Counted from the stretch's first letter, positions 24,350-33,833 are shown. The stretch is DNA of 41,791 nt from an uncultured Spirochaetaceae bacterium (GCA_944392985.1 CALXYL010000019.1:1-41791); one strand, 5' to 3'. Notes: generated by a model from the letters alone, not told the origin. Translations and numbers: made by a program.

Positions 24350-25630
24350 ATGGCTGGAAGGAAGAGGGAAGCATGGGCTTCTGAAAGAAGGGAGAGACGT
24401 GTCACGGTGATTGTCGTGACGATACCGTTCCTCATCTTCCTCGTGTTCCTTGCTGCCATGACATACCTTCTTTTCTCCTCTGAGGATCTCAGGCTTGAGA
24501 ATGCTGTCGAAAGGGCGTTCAGTGATGTGCTGGTTGCGCTCCAGCAGGGGGATGAGACTGTCCCGAACGCGATGCAGAACAGGAATGTCCTTGGGTTCGG
24601 ATACTACACGCATACAGGAAGCCCGATATACATATGGGGAGATGCCTACAGGGTCCTGCCGTTTTCAGTATTCATCGATCAGTCTGATCTTTCCGATACC
24701 CTGATGTCCTTTGATCGCGAGACAGGGCGCATAGAGTGCATGCGCTATGCAGAGTCCATCACATTCGATCTCGATAACATCTTCAGGAGGGGGAGCGGCA
24801 TCATCGAGATGCCTGATATCATATATCTTGCATTCGATGCTTCGTCGTTTGTAGAGAGGCGTATCCTGACCAGGGCGATTTCCATCTGCTCATTTGCGGC
24901 TGTCATCGCTATCTATGCACTGCTGCTGAAGGTCATACGCAACAACCAGCGTATCAGGGAGATAATGAGAAGGCAGGAGAACCTTGTGAGCCTTGGAGAG
25001 GCGGCGCGGACGCTTGCTCATGAGATAAAGAATCCCCTGTCTGCGATCACGATTGAGCTGGCGATACTGAAGAGGGCAGTGAAGCCGGAGCTGCTTCCCG
25101 ATGTGATGATCATCGATCAGGAGACAGCGCGGCTGCGGATGCTTACCGACCGTGTCTCTGATTTCCTGCGCAATCCCGTGGGACAGCCGGAGGATATCGA
25201 TCTTATCGAGGAGATCAGGAAGCTGGTGCCTCTTTTCCATGGTGATGTCCGTATGCTTGTGCCTCGGTTCGAGAAGGCTCCCGTCCATTTCGACAGGGAG
25301 AAGCTCCGGTCTGTGATGGAGAACCTGATGAAGAATGCTGTCGAGGCATGTGAAGGGCGAACGGTTGATGTCGAGATCGAGGTGGCAGATGATCGCTCAG
25401 GATTCTATCATGTATTCATCCGCGATAGGGGATGCGGTATCAGGGAAGAGGATCGCAGGAGGGTATTCGATCCATTCTTCACGACAAAGATAAATGGATC
25501 AGGAATCGGGCTTTCCATCAGCTCCCGCTTTCTTAAGGCGGCTGGAGGCTCGATAAGGCTTTACCCAAGGGATGGGGGTGGAACGACGGCAGAAGTCACG
25601 ATTGCCTATCATGGCGGTCTGCGGCCATAG
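24350..25630 (+). CDS. Membrane sensor histidine kinase, NtrB type
   Basis: The product has 426 residues from the ATG at 24350. Transmembrane helices at about 18-42 and 175-194 enclose a periplasmic sensing domain of about 130 residues. The phosphoacceptor is H224 in TLAHEIKNPLSA. The ATPase domain shows NLMKNAVEA (N box), DRGCGI (G1), PFFTTK (F box) and GSGIGLSI (G2). It autophosphorylates and passes phosphate to the next gene's product, an NtrC-type regulator, nine bases downstream. The sensed signal is unknown. An alternative GTG start at 24290 would lie before the predicted transcription start. Confidence 0.88.
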   Translation: MAGRKREAWASERRERRVTVIVVTIPFLIFLVFLAAMTYLLFSSEDLRLENAVERAFSDVLVALQQGDETVPNAMQNRNVLGFGYYTHTGSPIYIWGDAYRVLPFSVFIDQSDLSDTLMSFDRETGRIECMRYAESITFDLDNIFRRGSGIIEMPDIIYLAFDASSFVERRILTRAISICSFAAVIAIYALLLKVIRNNQRIREIMRRQENLVSLGEAARTLAHEIKNPLSAITIELAILKRAVKPELLPDVMIIDQETARLRMLTDRVSDFLRNPVGQPEDIDLIEEIRKLVPLFHGDVRMLVPRFEKAPVHFDREKLRSVMENLMKNAVEACEGRTVDVEIEVADDRSGFYHVFIRDRGCGIREEDRRRVFDPFFTTKINGSGIGLSISSRFLKAAGGSIRLYPRDGGGTTAEVTIAYHGGLRP

Positions 25631-25639
25631 GAGTGAGCG

Positions 25640-26968
25640 ATGAGGGTTCTTGTCTGCGATGATGAGGAGAATATCCGCAATCTGATGAAGCGGTTCATGT
25701 CGATGGAGGGTATCGAGGCGGATACTGCGGAGAACGGTCTGGCGGCAGAGCGTATGCTGCGCAGCAATCCATATGATGCCATGCTCATCGATCTCAGGAT
25801 GCCAGGCCTTGATGGTCTGGAAGTCATCCGCTGGATGAGGGCAGAGGGCTTCCGCATGCCTGTCATAATGATCAGCGCCCATGGGGATGTGTCCGATGCT
25901 GTCAGCGCGCTCAAGCAGGGTGCACAGGATTATATCGTAAAGCCATTCGATCCAGAGGAGGTCGTGATACGCATCAAGGGCCTTGTTGAGGCGGCACAGC
26001 TCAGGCAGGTGGCTGAAAGCGAAAGGTCTGAGGGCAGCCTTGTGGGGGAAAGCCCAGAGATGCTTTCGATAAAGCGCATCGTGCAGCGCATCGCGCCGTC
26101 CTCGGCGACTGTTCTCATCACAGGCGAGTCAGGAACGGGCAAGGAAGTCGTAGCGCGTGAGATACATCACCTTTCCAGCCTCTCCACCGGTCCATTTGTG
26201 GCAATCAACATCGGAGGAGTGCCGGAGAACCTGCTTGAATCTGAGCTCTTCGGGTACGAGAAAGGGGCTTTTACCGGTGCAGTCCAGCGAAAGGTAGGTC
26301 TTTTCGAGCTTGCATCCGGCGGCACTCTCTTCCTTGACGAGATCGGTGATATGCCTCTTTCCCTGCAGGTCAAGCTGCTGCGTGTGCTTCAGGAGAGGCG
26401 GATCATACGGCTTGGCGGGACTGAGCCGATGCCGATCAATGCCCGCATCATTGCGGCGACGAACAAGGATCTTGAGCGTATGGTGAGGGAAGGGACATTC
26501 CGTGAGGATCTGTTCTACCGTCTGAATGTCGTCAGGATCCATATTCCACCGCTTCGTGACAGGCGCAGCGATATCCCCCTTCTTGCGTCATACATTGCTG
26601 CAAAATACAGCAGGGAGATGAGCGGAAAGGCTGCAGGCTTTACCCCAGAAGCCCTTGAGGCCCTGCGGAACCACAGCTTCTATGGCAATGTAAGGGAACT
26701 GGAGAATGTTATCGAGAGAGCGATGATCTTCGCCGATTCCGATACCATCGATGCCGATGATCTCGATCTGAAATCTGCCAGCATCCATCAGGATGATGGC
26801 AAGCAGGACGTGATGGATGAGTGCCTCACTCTCCGGGATGCGGAGAAGGCTGCGATCATAAGATCCCTGCAGCGATGGGAAGGCAACAGAACCCATGCAG
26901 CGGCGGAACTTGGCATCTCCCGCCGCACGCTGATCAGCAAGATACAGGAATATGGCATAGGGCTGTAG
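25640..26968 (+). CDS. NtrC-family sigma-54 response regulator
   Basis: The product has 442 residues in three domains. The receiver domain carries the phosphoacceptor D51 in LIDLRMPG. The AAA+ domain has GESGTGKE near 162-169 and GAFTGA at 209-214, the loop that contacts sigma-54. The C-terminal Fis-type helix-turn-helix contains [20 protein letters not shown]. It activates sigma-54 promoters when phosphorylated by the kinase just upstream. The target operon cannot be read from this window. The gene downstream starts 43 bases later and could be regulated by it or simply cotranscribed. Confidence 0.95.
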   Translation: MRVLVCDDEENIRNLMKRFMSMEGIEADTAENGLAAERMLRSNPYDAMLIDLRMPGLDGLEVIRWMRAEGFRMPVIMISAHGDVSDAVSALKQGAQDYIVKPFDPEEVVIRIKGLVEAAQLRQVAESERSEGSLVGESPEMLSIKRIVQRIAPSSATVLITGESGTGKEVVAREIHHLSSLSTGPFVAINIGGVPENLLESELFGYEKGAFTGAVQRKVGLFELASGGTLFLDEIGDMPLSLQVKLLRVLQERRIIRLGGTEPMPINARIIAATNKDLERMVREGTFREDLFYRLNVVRIHIPPLRDRRSDIPLLASYIAAKYSREMSGKAAGFTPEALEALRNHSFYGNVRELENVIERAMIFADSDTIDADDLDLKSASIHQDDGKQDVMDECLTLRDAEKAAIIRSLQRWEGNRTHAAAELGISRRTLISKIQEYGIGL

Positions 26969-27010
26969 AAGAGCTTTCGTGAAAGAGCTAGAATCCTAGC
27001 GGAGGTAAAA

Positions 27011-27964
27011 ATGAAGAAGATCATCTGTTATATACTGGTCCTGCTTACAGCAGTCATGAGTCTGGCCGCGGAATCTGTTTCCGTGGCAGCGCTGCGCGGT
27101 CCTACATCAATGGGACTTGCGTGGCTTATGGATAGAAGCGCCGATGGTGTTTCTGTCAATGGGAATACATATTCGTTCCAGCTTGAGGGCGCTGCGGATG
27201 CCATCGTCCCGATGCTGGTGAAGGACGATGTTGATATCGCGGCGATCCCTGGCAACCTCGCTTCAGTGATCTACAACAACACGAATGGCCGCGTGAAGGT
27301 CATTGCGATTAATACCCTGGGCGTTCTCTATATCGTTGACCATGGGGATGCAGTGGAGAGTGTTGAGGATCTGAGAGGAAGGACCATCTATTCCGCGGGA
27401 AAAGGTGCCACTCCTGAGTACGCGCTCCAGTATATCCTTGCTTCAAATGGCCTTGAGGTCGGCAAGGATGTCTATATTGAATGGAAGAGCGAGCACGCGG
27501 AGTGTGTTGCTGCGCTGAAGTCTGATCCAGATGGGGTCGCGATGCTTCCACAGCCGTTCGCAACAACAGCAATGATGTCGGATCCATCGATCAGGATAGC
27601 ACTCGATCTCAATGATCTGTGGGAGGAGAAGGTCGGGTCAGTCCTCATCACCGGCGTTACGGTAGCCAGAAGCGATTGGGCAGAGTCGAATGCTGAAGCG
27701 CTTGACTCCTTCCTTGGAAGCTATAGGGAGTCTGTCGATTACGCCAATGAGGATACAGCGGGCGCTGCGGCCCTGATCGGAGGCTTCGGCATCGTTCCCG
27801 CTCCTGTTGCAGAGAAGGCCCTACCATACTGCTCTGTGACGCTCATAACGGGTGAAGAGATGAAGGCGGCCCTTTCCGAGTATCTTGGAATACTCTATGC
27901 CCAGAATCCAAAGAGCGTGGGAGGCGCCCTTCCGGGTGATGATTTCTACTGGACGGGCAGATAG
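27011..27964 (+). CDS. NitT/TauT-type ABC transporter substrate-binding protein
   Basis: The product has 317 residues with a signal peptide over residues 1-19 (cleavage near SLAAES) and no lipobox. The fold is the type found in SsuA/TauA/ThiY proteins: an N-terminal VAALRGPTSMGLAWL, then DVDIAAIPGNLASVIYN and LRGRTIYSAGKGATPEYAL. GCGGAGGTAAAA precedes the ATG. It feeds the permease whose gene overlaps its end by 26 bases. Ligands in this family include sulphonates, nitrate and thiamine precursors, and the sequence does not decide among them. NtrC control is possible but unproven. Confidence 0.85.
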   Translation: MKKIICYILVLLTAVMSLAAESVSVAALRGPTSMGLAWLMDRSADGVSVNGNTYSFQLEGAADAIVPMLVKDDVDIAAIPGNLASVIYNNTNGRVKVIAINTLGVLYIVDHGDAVESVEDLRGRTIYSAGKGATPEYALQYILASNGLEVGKDVYIEWKSEHAECVAALKSDPDGVAMLPQPFATTAMMSDPSIRIALDLNDLWEEKVGSVLITGVTVARSDWAESNAEALDSFLGSYRESVDYANEDTAGAAALIGGFGIVPAPVAEKALPYCSVTLITGEEMKAALSEYLGILYAQNPKSVGGALPGDDFYWTGR

Positions 27965-28697
27965 GCTCATCAGGGCTGGTGCGGCTGTATTCTGGATAGC
28001 TGTATGGGAAATAGCTTCTCTCCTTATCGGGGAGGAGCTTTTCCTCCCGTCCCCGGTCTCAGTCATCCTCACCCTCCTTTCCTCTGTCACAGAACCTGTG
28101 TTCTGGTCATCGATTGCATTCACGCTGAGCAGGATCCTCATCGGGTTCCTCGTTTCCCTCGCGTGCGCGTCCGTCGCCGCTGTCCTTTCATACCGCTTCA
28201 CGTTCTTCGCAGTCCTCATCGATCCTCTTGTCAGGGTCATCAGGGCAACTCCTGTCGCATCGATAGTGATTCTCGTGCTTGTCTGGGTGAGAAGCCGTGA
28301 TCTTTCCGTCGTGATCTCCTTCATGATGGTATTCCCAATTATCTATACGAACCTGCTGGAAGGGCTCAGGGCGATGGATCGTGATCTTCTGGAAGCCGCT
28401 GATGTTTACCGTGTCAGGAGAATGAAACGTATACGCTATTTCTATTTTCCATCGCTTTACCCCTACATCGGAAGCGCGCTTTCCTCCTCTCTTGGCCTTG
28501 CATGGAAGAGCGGTATCGCGGCAGAAGTGATCGGGCTTCCCGATGGGTCGATCGGAGAGCGTGTCTATGAAGCAAAGATATTCCTTTCCACTCCTGATCT
28601 ATTCGCATGGACGCTTGTCATCATAATCCTTGCATACCTGTTCGAGCGCTTCTTCCTCGCTCTTTCTGCATGGATCATGGAAAGGAGTGCATCATGA
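27939..28697 (+). CDS. NitT/TauT-type ABC transporter permease
   Basis: The product has 252 residues from the ATG at 27939, inside the end of the binding-protein gene. The protein has about six transmembrane helices and the EAA-type loop LLEAADVYRVRRMKRIRYFYFPSLYP. It contains SRDLSVVISFMMVFPIIYTN, typical of the SsuC/TauC permeases. It forms the channel with the ATPase encoded next, whose ATG overlaps its stop in ATGA. Confidence 0.88.
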   Translation: MISTGRADRLIRAGAAVFWIAVWEIASLLIGEELFLPSPVSVILTLLSSVTEPVFWSSIAFTLSRILIGFLVSLACASVAAVLSYRFTFFAVLIDPLVRVIRATPVASIVILVLVWVRSRDLSVVISFMMVFPIIYTNLLEGLRAMDRDLLEAADVYRVRRMKRIRYFYFPSLYPYIGSALSSSLGLAWKSGIAAEVIGLPDGSIGERVYEAKIFLSTPDLFAWTLVIIILAYLFERFFLALSAWIMERSAS

Positions 28698-29257
28698 GAG
28701 CATTGATAAAGAAGAAGTCCTTTGGAGAGAAGATCATATTCCAGGATGCTGTATTTTCCGTCAGGGAAGGCTCCCGTACTGCTGTGGTTGGTCCTTCCGG
28801 CGCGGGCAAGACGACACTCATGCGCATTCTTTCGGGTCTTGACCATGATTACGCCGGCCGTATCGAAGGCGCTCCTGAGCATCCTGTGATCCTCTTCCAG
28901 GAGGATAGGCTTTCCGAGCATATTGCAGTGCTTCCGAATCTGATGGCAGTGACGGATTCCAGATCTGAGGCAATATCCATCCTTGGTGAGCTTTCGCTAT
29001 CAGGTGAGGAGCATACCCCGATAAAGGAGCTCTCCGGCGGGATGAAGAGGCGGGTGGCAATAGCCAGGGCCCTGCTGGTTGATACGGACTGCCTTTTCCT
29101 CGATGAGCCGTTCCGGGGACTGGATGATGATGCGCGCCGTCTTGCCGCATCCCTTATCCTTCGTAGGGAGGAAGGGAAAACCATTGTGTTCATCACTCAT
29201 TCGGAGGAGGATCTGAGCCTGCTTCACGCAGATGATATCATACGGGTAGGCTGCTGA
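28694..29257 (+). CDS. NitT/TauT-type ABC transporter ATP-binding protein
   Basis: The product has 187 residues, shorter than the usual 240-260 for SsuB/TauB. All ATPase motifs are present: Walker A GPSGAGKTT, Q-loop LFQEDRL, signature LSGGMKRR, Walker B CLFLDEPF and the switch ITHSEED. The missing part is the C-terminal extension and part of the helical domain. It energises the importer of the two preceding genes. Its end overlaps the convergent TetR gene by 20 bases. Confidence 0.87.
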   Translation: MRALIKKKSFGEKIIFQDAVFSVREGSRTAVVGPSGAGKTTLMRILSGLDHDYAGRIEGAPEHPVILFQEDRLSEHIAVLPNLMAVTDSRSEAISILGELSLSGEEHTPIKELSGGMKRRVAIARALLVDTDCLFLDEPFRGLDDDARRLAASLILRREEGKTIVFITHSEEDLSLLHADDIIRVGC

Positions 29258-29792
29258 AGGCGGCTGAGTATGATGCTACGGTTTCCGGCTTGTCCTTCAT
29301 GCCGTTTTCAACCCACCAGCTGATAGTCGCAAGGAGACAGCTTGAGAGCATGCATATGGCGTAGCTTCTCGGGACCGGAAGGTCCTTTTCCTTTTCGATG
29401 CAGTCCTCCAGATACATCGAGAATCTTTCCTGGAGGTGACGGAGGAATATCGAGGAGCAGTCGCTGGATAGGATGCGTCTTATGTTCATGCTGCCCTCAC
29501 GGAGGTGGTAGAGGATGTGCGAGACAAGATGCTCGTAGCTCTTCTCTTCCGATGAGAAGTCATGGGAGCCCTCGTTCCAGAGGGATGTAGAGAATACATG
29601 ATCCAGGATTTCCTTTGAAAGCTCTCCCAGAAGATCATCCTTCGTCTGGAAATGCGCGTAGAACGTGGTTCTGCCAACATCAGCCTCTTCGATGATCTCA
29701 GTCACTGTGATAGCTGCATATGATTTCCTTTCAAACAGTCTGTTGAAAGCGCTGAAGATCGCATTTCTGCTTTTCCGCTGTCTCCGATCCAA
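29238..29792 (-). CDS. TetR family transcriptional regulator
   Basis: The 184-residue product starts with a TetR helix-turn-helix: AIFSAFNRLFERKSYAAITV, then EIIEEADVGRTTFYAHFQTKDDLLG. The C-terminal ligand-binding domain is all helical and not assignable to a ligand. It is divergent from the P-type ATPase gene, with a palindrome inside its own promoter (29869-29897). It most likely represses both. Its 3' end overlaps the ABC ATPase gene. Confidence 0.87.
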   Translation of the reverse strand: MDRRQRKSRNAIFSAFNRLFERKSYAAITVTEIIEEADVGRTTFYAHFQTKDDLLGELSKEILDHVFSTSLWNEGSHDFSSEEKSYEHLVSHILYHLREGSMNIRRILSSDCSSIFLRHLQERFSMYLEDCIEKEKDLPVPRSYAICMLSSCLLATISWWVENGMKDKPETVASYSAAFSSLPV

Positions 29793-29847
29793 ACAAAACC
29801 TCCTTTCTGTCCGCTATCGAATGGAATGCAGGAACTGGCTATTCCAT

Positions 29848-29908
29848 TGTACTTCGGCAAGCTGGATAATATTCTACAGAACATATGTTCGATACAAAAG
29901 CATTGTAT
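29848..29908. promoter_or_regulatory. Divergent tetR/P-type ATPase promoter region with two operator-like palindromes
   Basis: GAACATATGTTC at 29879-29890 is an exact 12-bp palindrome. It lies in the 17-base spacer between the minus-strand -35 (TTGTAT, 29892-29897) and -10 (GAATAT, 29869-29874) of the TetR gene. A second palindrome, ATACAA-N5-TTGTAT, covers 29892-29908. A plus-strand promoter (TTGTAC 29848-29853, TATTCT 29870-29875) would start inside the first palindrome. TetR repressors commonly bind such sites. Confidence 0.6.
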
Positions 29909-29944
29909 TGCAGTGCTGAATGGAGTCAATTCATGGAGGATGGA

Positions 29945-31807
29945 ATGCTGAAGAAGCTGGTTGATGTCCTTTCTGGTGTCCCTGCGACCATCGTAGGTGG
30001 GGCTGCGCTTGTCCTCAGCCTGCTTTTGTCAATTGGGGATATTGGTTTCCCTGTCGACCCCGCATGGGTATCAGTCGTGATATGCGGCGTTCCGCTTATC
30101 TATCTTGCTCTCTGGAGGCTTGTCTATAATAAGGGGATAGCCAGGATATCATCGGCCATGCTGATTTCCTTTGCCATGATCGCCGCCATCGCGATAGGCG
30201 ATCTCTTTGCAGCAGGTGAAGTGGCATTCATCATGGCAATCGGAGCGATACTTGAGGACCGTACGGTGGAAAGGGCACAGAAAGGACTCAGGACCCTGAT
30301 CAGCCTTGTGCCAGAGACCGCAAGGAGGATCCTGGAGGGCAGGGAAGACCAGGTCCCGCTTCAGAATGTGCGTGTCGGCGATACGATCAGGATCCTTCCC
30401 GGGGAATGCATCCCTGTCGACGGCCGCATCGCAGAAGGTATTACCTCCATCGATCAGTCCGTCATGACAGGAGAGTCCCTTCCTGTGGACAAAACAGCGG
30501 GTGATGAGGTTTTCTCCGGTACGATGAACCTCTATGGTTCCATCGATATCGTGGCAGGAAAGGTCGGGAAGGACAGCTCCATTGAACAGCTCATCAGACT
30601 GGTGAAGGAGGCTGATGAGAAGAAGGCTCCGATACAGAGGATCGCGGACAGATGCGCAAGCTGGCTTGTACCTGCTGCGCTGATGCTTGCTGTCATTGCG
30701 TATGCCGTCACAGGGAATATCGTCAGGGCCGTGACGATCCTTGTCGTATTCTGTCCCTGCGCGCTTGTGCTTGCTACTCCTACTGCTATCATGGCGGCGA
30801 TCGGACAGGCGGCGAAGAATGGTGTGATCATCAAGTCGGGGGAAGCGCTTGAGAGGATGGGGAAGGCCGATGTCATCGCATTTGACAAGACCGGGACGCT
30901 GACATATGGAAAGCCGATAGTTTCCGATATCATCCTCACAGGGGAAAGCGGCGAGGAACGCTTCCTCAGTATCGTGGCAGCAGCGGAAAGCAGGAGCGAG
31001 CATCCGCTTGCAAAGGCATTTGTCTCCTACTGTGATGAAAAAGGAATAAGAAGCGCTGCCGTCACGTCCTTCTCAATGGAGGCTGGCAAAGGCATAAAGG
31101 CATGCATCGATGGGATTGAGGTCATCTGCGGGAACCGGCTTCTGATGGATGAATGCAAAGCCGATTATAGCCATGCAGAAGAGGGCATCGCGCGTCTCAG
31201 CGAAGAAGGGAAGGCGATCATAATCGTTGCATTCGATGGAAAAGCCGCTGGAATCATAGGGTTCTCCGATAAGCTCAGAAATGAGGCTGGCGGGATGCTT
31301 AGAAGGCTTTCCAGCATGGGGGTGACAAGTGTTCTTCTCACTGGCGACAACAGCAGATCTGCCCAGTATATGGCTTCACTGATCGGTATTTCAGAGATCC
31401 GGTCCGATCTTCTCCCGTCACAGAAGGCAGGTGCAATCGCTTCAATGCAGGAAGAAGGGCATGTCGTTGCGATGATCGGTGATGGTGTCAATGACGCTCC
31501 AGCATTGAAGAGCGCTGATATCGGGATTGCAATGGGAGCGATGGGTAGTGATATCGCTGTGGAAGCGGCAGATGTCGCGCTTATGGGCGATGATGTTTCG
31601 AAGATACCGTATCTGAAGTGGCTGTCCAATGCGGCAGTAAGGACGATCAGGCTGAGCATATCGCTTTCGCTCATCATCAACGCCATCGCGATAGTCCTAT
31701 CCCTGCTGGGAGTCCTTACACCGACAACGGGTGCGCTTGTGCACAATGCCGGTTCCGTGTTCGTCGTCATGATCGCGGCTCTCCTTTATGACAGGAAATT
31801 CCATTGA
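29945..31807 (+). CDS. Heavy-metal transporting P-type ATPase (P1B)
   Basis: The product has 620 residues from the ATG at 29945 (GGAGG at 29935-29939). It exports a metal ion at the cost of ATP. Motifs: SVMTGESLPV in the actuator, CPC at 270-272 in the metal-binding helix, the phosphorylation site D314-KTGTLT, SEHPLAKA for nucleotide binding and MIGDGVNDAPAL in the hinge. There is no N-terminal HMA domain. The last helices contain GALVHNAGSVFVV, unlike the MxxSS of copper pumps or the usual DxG of zinc pumps, so the metal cannot be named. It is probably regulated by the divergent TetR. Confidence 0.9.
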   Translation: MLKKLVDVLSGVPATIVGGAALVLSLLLSIGDIGFPVDPAWVSVVICGVPLIYLALWRLVYNKGIARISSAMLISFAMIAAIAIGDLFAAGEVAFIMAIGAILEDRTVERAQKGLRTLISLVPETARRILEGREDQVPLQNVRVGDTIRILPGECIPVDGRIAEGITSIDQSVMTGESLPVDKTAGDEVFSGTMNLYGSIDIVAGKVGKDSSIEQLIRLVKEADEKKAPIQRIADRCASWLVPAALMLAVIAYAVTGNIVRAVTILVVFCPCALVLATPTAIMAAIGQAAKNGVIIKSGEALERMGKADVIAFDKTGTLTYGKPIVSDIILTGESGEERFLSIVAAAESRSEHPLAKAFVSYCDEKGIRSAAVTSFSMEAGKGIKACIDGIEVICGNRLLMDECKADYSHAEEGIARLSEEGKAIIIVAFDGKAAGIIGFSDKLRNEAGGMLRRLSSMGVTSVLLTGDNSRSAQYMASLIGISEIRSDLLPSQKAGAIASMQEEGHVVAMIGDGVNDAPALKSADIGIAMGAMGSDIAVEAADVALMGDDVSKIPYLKWLSNAAVRTIRLSISLSLIINAIAIVLSLLGVLTPTTGALVHNAGSVFVVMIAALLYDRKFH

Positions 31808-31882
31808 GGCTGCCTTCTGGAATCATGTTGACCGTGACATGATAAACAGGCATCATCATATGGACATTCCAAGAGGTGAGAA

Positions 31883-32989
31883 ATGGCACTTAACTGTGGT
31901 ATAGTAGGACTTCCCAATGTTGGGAAATCGACAATATTCTCAGCCGTGACCTCGGCTCCTGCCGAAGCGGCGAACTATCCTTTCTGCACAATCGATCCGA
32001 ATATAGGCATTGTTGCAGTTCCTGATGGAAGGCTTGATGAGATTGCGCGTCTCATTCCCTCAAAGAAGGTGACGCCGGCGACCGTCGAGTTCGTTGATAT
32101 AGCGGGGCTTGTGAAAGGAGCATCCCAGGGAGAGGGGCTCGGGAACAGGTTCCTGGCTTCAATCAGGGAAGTCGGTGTCATCGCCCATGTTGTCCGTTGC
32201 TTTGACAACCCGGATATCGTTCATGTTTCCAACCGCATCGATCCCGCTTCCGATATCGAGACCATAAACATAGAGCTAGCCCTTGCTGATCTCGAGACAG
32301 TGCAGAAGCGCTATGACAAGGTCTCCAAGCTCTCGAGGCTCTCGAAGGAGCAGCAGAAGGAGAATGAGAAGGTCCTTCCGATCTACCAGAGGCTCATCTC
32401 CTGCCTTGAGAATGGTGTTCCTGCCCGTACTCTCGGCCTTGATGAGGATGAGATGGCGCTTGTATATGATCTGCATCTCATCACGCTCAAGCCGATCATC
32501 TATGTCTGCAATGTGGACGAGAGCGCGATAGGCGAGGACAATGACTATGTAAGGATTGTGCGGGAAATCGCAGCGAAGGAGAATGCACCTGTTGTCGTCA
32601 TCTGCGGCAAGATCGAGGCAGAGATCGCGGCGCTTGACACGGCGGAGGAGAGGCAGGAGTTCCTAGAGGCATCAGGGCTTTCCGAGAGCGGGCTCAATCC
32701 GCTGATCAGGGCGGCTTATTCAGCGCTTGGGCTGAGGACATTCTTCACAGCAGGCGCGGATGAGGACAGGGCCTGGACATTCCGTGCAGGATCAAAGGCC
32801 CCGCAATGCGCCGGTGTAATCCATACTGACTTTGAGAAGGGATTCATAAAGGCTGAGGTCTACAGCGTCGATGACCTGATCGAATATGGCTCAGAGGCAC
32901 ATGTGCGCGAAGCCGGGAAGCTCCGCCTGGAAGGGAAGGAATACATCGTCCAGGATGGGGATATCGTATTCTTCCGCTTCAACGTCTGA
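31883..32989 (+). CDS. ychF: Redox-related ATPase/GTPase YchF
   Basis: YchF is an Obg-like P-loop NTPase that prefers ATP and contacts ribosomes. The 368-residue product has G1 GLPNVGKST at residues 8-16, the G3 DIAGLVKGASQGEGLGN and the C-terminal TGS-like domain ending VQDGDIVFFRFNV. A GAGGTGAGAA site precedes the ATG. A strong terminator follows, so it is probably monocistronic. Confidence 0.95.
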   Translation: MALNCGIVGLPNVGKSTIFSAVTSAPAEAANYPFCTIDPNIGIVAVPDGRLDEIARLIPSKKVTPATVEFVDIAGLVKGASQGEGLGNRFLASIREVGVIAHVVRCFDNPDIVHVSNRIDPASDIETINIELALADLETVQKRYDKVSKLSRLSKEQQKENEKVLPIYQRLISCLENGVPARTLGLDEDEMALVYDLHLITLKPIIYVCNVDESAIGEDNDYVRIVREIAAKENAPVVVICGKIEAEIAALDTAEERQEFLEASGLSESGLNPLIRAAYSALGLRTFFTAGADEDRAWTFRAGSKAPQCAGVIHTDFEKGFIKAEVYSVDDLIEYGSEAHVREAGKLRLEGKEYIVQDGDIVFFRFNV

Positions 32990-33011
32990 TCAGTCCATAT
33001 CAGTGTGATGG

Positions 33012-33041
33012 TGCCCATCCGCGTGGATGGGCATTGTTTTT
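33012..33041 (+). terminator. Strong terminator after ychF
   Basis: TGCCCATCC (33012-33020) pairs with GGATGGGCA (33025-33033) across a GCGT loop, followed by TTGTTTTT. Confidence 0.9.
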
Positions 33042-33044
33042 CAG

Positions 33045-33071
33045 AAAAAGGAATCCCAGCTTTCGCTGGGA
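33045..33071 (-). terminator. Terminator of rpsD
   Basis: On the minus strand TCCCAGC and GCTGGGA (33054-33071) form a 7-bp stem with a GAAA loop, followed by TTCCTTTTT. It lies 137 bases past the rpsD stop. A 7-bp inverted repeat, CGCGCTC/GAGCGCG at 33087-33121, sits in the intervening gap. Confidence 0.75.
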
Positions 33072-33207
33072 CCGATTGCCTTTCATCGCGCTCTTTTCCT
33101 GAGGGCAGCCGTCAGAGCGCGCGTCCAGAGACTGGCATAGTGGAATGAGGCCATGTCTCCTTCACCTTACCGCATGTGGAACGGATGAGGCATCCTATTG
33201 AAGACTA

Positions 33208-33801
33208 TTACCTTGAGTAGAACTCGACAACGAGCTGGTCGTTGACCTGCACTGGAATCTCGTTCCTCTCGGGAAGCCTTGTCAGCTTGCCGGAGAACTC
33301 ATCCGTGTTCTTCTCATAGTAAGGAAGATTGAAAGCCGGATGTCCAAGGAAGCAATCCCTGAAATGCTCGTTGTTCCTTGACTTCTCCTTGAGGGAGATG
33401 ACATCGCCTACGCTGATCTGGTACGACGGGATGTCGACCTTCTTGCCGTTGACGAGGATGTGCCCGTGGGTAACGAGCTGGCGAGCAAGCCTGATCGAGT
33501 TGCCGAAACCGATGCGGTAGACCGCAGCGTCAAGCCTTCTCTCAAGGTTGATGACGAGAGCATCACCTGTGTTCATGCTGGACTTGAGAGCCTTCTCGAA
33601 ATACTTGTGAAGCTGCTTCTCAAGAACGCCGTAATATGCCTTGAGCTTCTGCTTCTCCGTAAGCTGCCTGCTGTAATCAGTAGGCTTCTTCCTCTTTGCG
33701 AAAGCGGGCGAAGATGCCCTGTTCATTGCCTTGGGGTGCCCACATGTATTCACCCCGAGTCTTCTGCACTGCTTGAATCTAGGACCTGTGTACCTTGCCA
33801 T
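33208..33801 (-). CDS. rpsD: 30S ribosomal protein S4
   Basis: S4 starts 30S assembly by binding 16S rRNA. The 197-residue product begins [21 protein letters not shown] and has the S4 RNA-binding domain ([20 protein letters not shown], then [18 protein letters not shown]) in the middle. It is alone here, not in the rpsM-rpsK-rpoA cluster, as in several spirochaetes. GGAGGG precedes the ATG. Its own promoter and a structured leader lie upstream. Confidence 0.97.
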   Translation of the reverse strand: MARYTGPRFKQCRRLGVNTCGHPKAMNRASSPAFAKRKKPTDYSRQLTEKQKLKAYYGVLEKQLHKYFEKALKSSMNTGDALVINLERRLDAAVYRIGFGNSIRLARQLVTHGHILVNGKKVDIPSYQISVGDVISLKEKSRNNEHFRDCFLGHPAFNLPYYEKNTDEFSGKLTRLPERNEIPVQVNDQLVVEFYSR

Positions 33802-33833
33802 AGATTTTACCCTCCAGTAAAAGCGTCAGTCTG

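Noticed and set aside
26969-27005. Terminator between the NtrC-type gene and the binding-protein gene
   Set aside because: The inverted repeat is imperfect (bulged) and lacks a T-run, so cotranscription remains possible.
33087-33121. Small RNA between rpsD and its terminator
   Set aside because: Only a 7-bp inverted repeat is visible, with no promoter; it is more likely part of the rpsD 3' untranslated region.
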